From Prinia subflava (taxonomy: Eukaryota; Chordata; Aves; Passeriformes; Cisticolidae), in NCBI RefSeq assembly GCF_021018805.1, contig NC_086258.1, positions 11,014,759 through 11,078,758 on the forward strand: 64,000 bases of DNA, given 5' to 3'. The notes beneath the pieces were generated by a model that did not search any database, was not told where the DNA came from, and saw nothing but the letters and a program-made list of their open reading frames with translations. Every line of letters begins with the position of its first letter. Position 1 is the stretch's first letter. The position numbers and the translations under genes are program-made. This document shows positions 62,113 to 64,000 of this stretch, in pieces.

Positions 62113-64000
62113 ATAAAGTGTGAGCACTAGGAGGGCTGTAAATTCCTCAGCCCCACTTGCTGGGCACTGGCTTCAGAGGCCTACTCTTCCTGCAGCTTTC
62201 TGTGACCCACATTTCCTCAGAAACCTCAACACATCCTTGGAGGGTCTCAGAAGCTGCTGGGAAAATGACATGATGTAGGCAAAAATGAATTTTTCAGAGG
62301 GAAACTTTTTTGTCTGGGAAAGATGTTGGAAAATTCAGATCCAGTGGTGGCTTGGAAACACCAAGGTGTTGATGCCCACACAGTGCTGCTCTCTGTAAAG
62401 GTCCAGGTCATGACCTCAGGAGAGACCTGTCAGGCAGAGCTAATGTGGTTTTTCTGGCCATTCCTCTCACATGGCCATGCATTGAACGAACAGTGACTTC
62501 AGCAAAGGCCATGGGTGAACTCAGCAGAGATGTGAACTGGCCCACGGCTCCACACGTGTGTTTGCTCACACTGATCCCATGTTAATGACGTAAAATGAAG
62601 ACAGGCAAAATGTCACAAAGCCTGGCATTTCCACATGCTGTCACTGATTGGAATGGTTCTGAGGTAAGGTTTTCCTTTTCCAGTTGTTTCTCCAGAAACA
62701 TATAAATTCAATTCACTTAGAAACATAAAACCATGCAGTATTTGTCCATAAGAAGTATTTCTGTGAGTATTCAGCTCAAACTTTTCCTAAAGACTTCTTA
62801 TTTTTTCTGTTTACATACCAGTTAGCCTGAGACAAACCCTTGCTAAGCAACTGAAAGCCGGCTTCACGTTAACTGACATTACCAAGGGTTTTCAGAAAAT
62901 TATTTTTAGATCAGGTTTAAGAGACAATAAGAAGCCAGCTTGAAGAAAGTTGTTAAAACATGCATATGATAAGGGGATAGTGTCAGCCTTCTGCATGACA
63001 ATTTGGGAAATGGCCCTAGGGAAAATCATCACAGGCCATAAATTTGCATTTTAGCCTTTTAGCCAAAAGTCTTATCTTTCTAGTCAGCTAATGGCATTTT
63101 GACAGGGAGTGCAGCCGAATTTCTTTAGAGGTGGAGTCAGGGAGATCACAAGAAAATTCAGTAGTTTGATAGCAAAATTTTTCACACCAATGCCTTTGAA
63201 ATGGGAGCACTGGTGGTGTGTGTCTGCTCTTTCAGAAAAGTTTTATTGTCCAAAATTTATTTTCGATATTTTATGAATGAAGATTAAACTCCAGCAAGGA
63301 TGTCATTGCTTTATCCAAAAGTGGACAGGGTACGGACAGAGGGGTTTGCAATGCCCCCGTGTCCTCTCTGTTCTTCTTACTTTAAAATGTACGCAGTCTT
63401 TGAAGTCACAGTGCTGCCCCAGCCCCCACTGGGGCTCTCCCATTGCCCTGCATGTGAGCATTGCAAAGGAGGTGAGAGAAGCTGGGGCTCGCTGCTCCTG
63501 GTTAATGTAGCTGCAGTGTCCTGGAGGCATGCTTGGAGGAGGCAGAGGAATGGCAGCAATTGCAGCTTCACTCTTCTCTGTGACATATGACATCCAGAAA
63601 AGAAAATACTGCCTTGTAGGGACCATAAATCAGGGGCTACTTTCAGCTTTTAAAATGACGTAAAGTTTGTATGAATATAATTATAGCCTGTGATGCAAAT
63701 AAAACAAGATGTGACATACAGAAGGCTGCCACTACTAAGCTAATGTTATAAAACTTCGGTAAGTGACTAACAGTTGGCAGGATGTTCAAAGAAGGTTTTA
63801 CTCTCTGACACTGATATTGTGTCTGAGATATCTCTTTTTAAAGCTTTTTGATGAATTTTATATGCTTTTAAAAGTAGCGATTAGTTAAGAATGCCTTGAG
63901 CTGCATCCTTTAAGCCAAATTCATTGATTCCAAAGTACCAAATAATTTTCTTCAGTCATCGAAAACAAAGGTATGCTCTTTGTGGTATTTGTTTCTTGGC
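62113..64000. other. Unique noncoding sequence
   Basis: No gene recognised. The part 62820-63130 is complex AT-rich sequence with an RFX-half-like TTGCTAAGCAAC and homeobox-type cores and looks mildly CNE-like. Overlapping frames at 63277-63626 on both strands have no recognisable product. The window ends in unique sequence. Confidence 0.5.

Noticed and set aside
61710..62130. Overlapping frames of 114-128 codons on both strands
   Set aside because: They lie in a GC-rich block with few stop codons and are better explained by an insertion-like repeat.
1..64000. tRNA, rRNA, snRNA genes, CpG-island promoters, telomere repeats, CRISPR arrays
   Set aside because: I looked for A/B-box and T-loop words, U6-type sequence, TTAGGG arrays, regular spacer-repeat arrays and dense CpG islands, and saw none.

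Overview
The window looks like nuclear DNA of a bird. The evidence is a truncated CR1 LINE at 24.66-25.22 kb, including a decayed piece of the CR1 reverse-transcriptase tail in the minus frame, and a solo LTR at 53.28-53.87 kb whose layout matches a retroviral LTR family common in neoavian birds. The rest is AT-rich unique sequence with many microsatellites and short GC-rich islets. There is no bacterial-style gene packing, no operon, no ribosome binding site that matters and no CRISPR array. I cannot name the species. A passerine or other neoavian bird is my best inference.

I could not recognise any protein-coding gene. The long open frames are explained by simple repeats (both strands of 1.35-2.03 kb, the GT tract at 8.23-8.45 kb), by transposon sequence (25.1 kb, 53.3 kb) or by GC-rich patches with few stop codons (61.8-62.1 kb). 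The window is best read as intergenic DNA or the inside of a very long intron.

Layout. 0-1 kb: plain unique sequence. 0.96-2.03 kb: GC-rich block, a 480-bp TG-based compound satellite and a hexamer array. 2-8.2 kb: unique sequence with small repeats. 8.2-9.1 kb: GT-only tract, a CpG-retaining segment that looks like a regulatory element, then an AT/poly-T tract. 9.1-24.6 kb: unique sequence with two further candidate conserved elements (16.8-17.1 and 24.0-24.5 kb). 24.66-25.22 kb: CR1. 25.2-32.2 kb: unique. 32.25-32.9 kb: candidate conserved element. 33-36 kb: very AT-rich. 36.2-37.9 kb: a G-quadruplex-type repeat and two possible noncoding exons. 38-49 kb: unique sequence with a possible old CR1 tail and homopolymers. 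48.9-49.75 kb: cluster of three microsatellites. 53.28-53.87 kb: solo LTR. 55.9 and 60.1 kb: short segments with good splice signals at both ends. 61.38-62.11 kb: G/T tract and a GC-rich block with an LTR-like start. 62.1-64 kb: unique.

No gene system operates here that I can show. If the window has a function it is probably regulatory (distal enhancers) or noncoding transcription. I found no previously undescribed system. The best leads are the insertion-like block at 61.75-62.11 kb, the four CNE-like segments and the strong-splice-site segments, all of which need alignment or RNA data.
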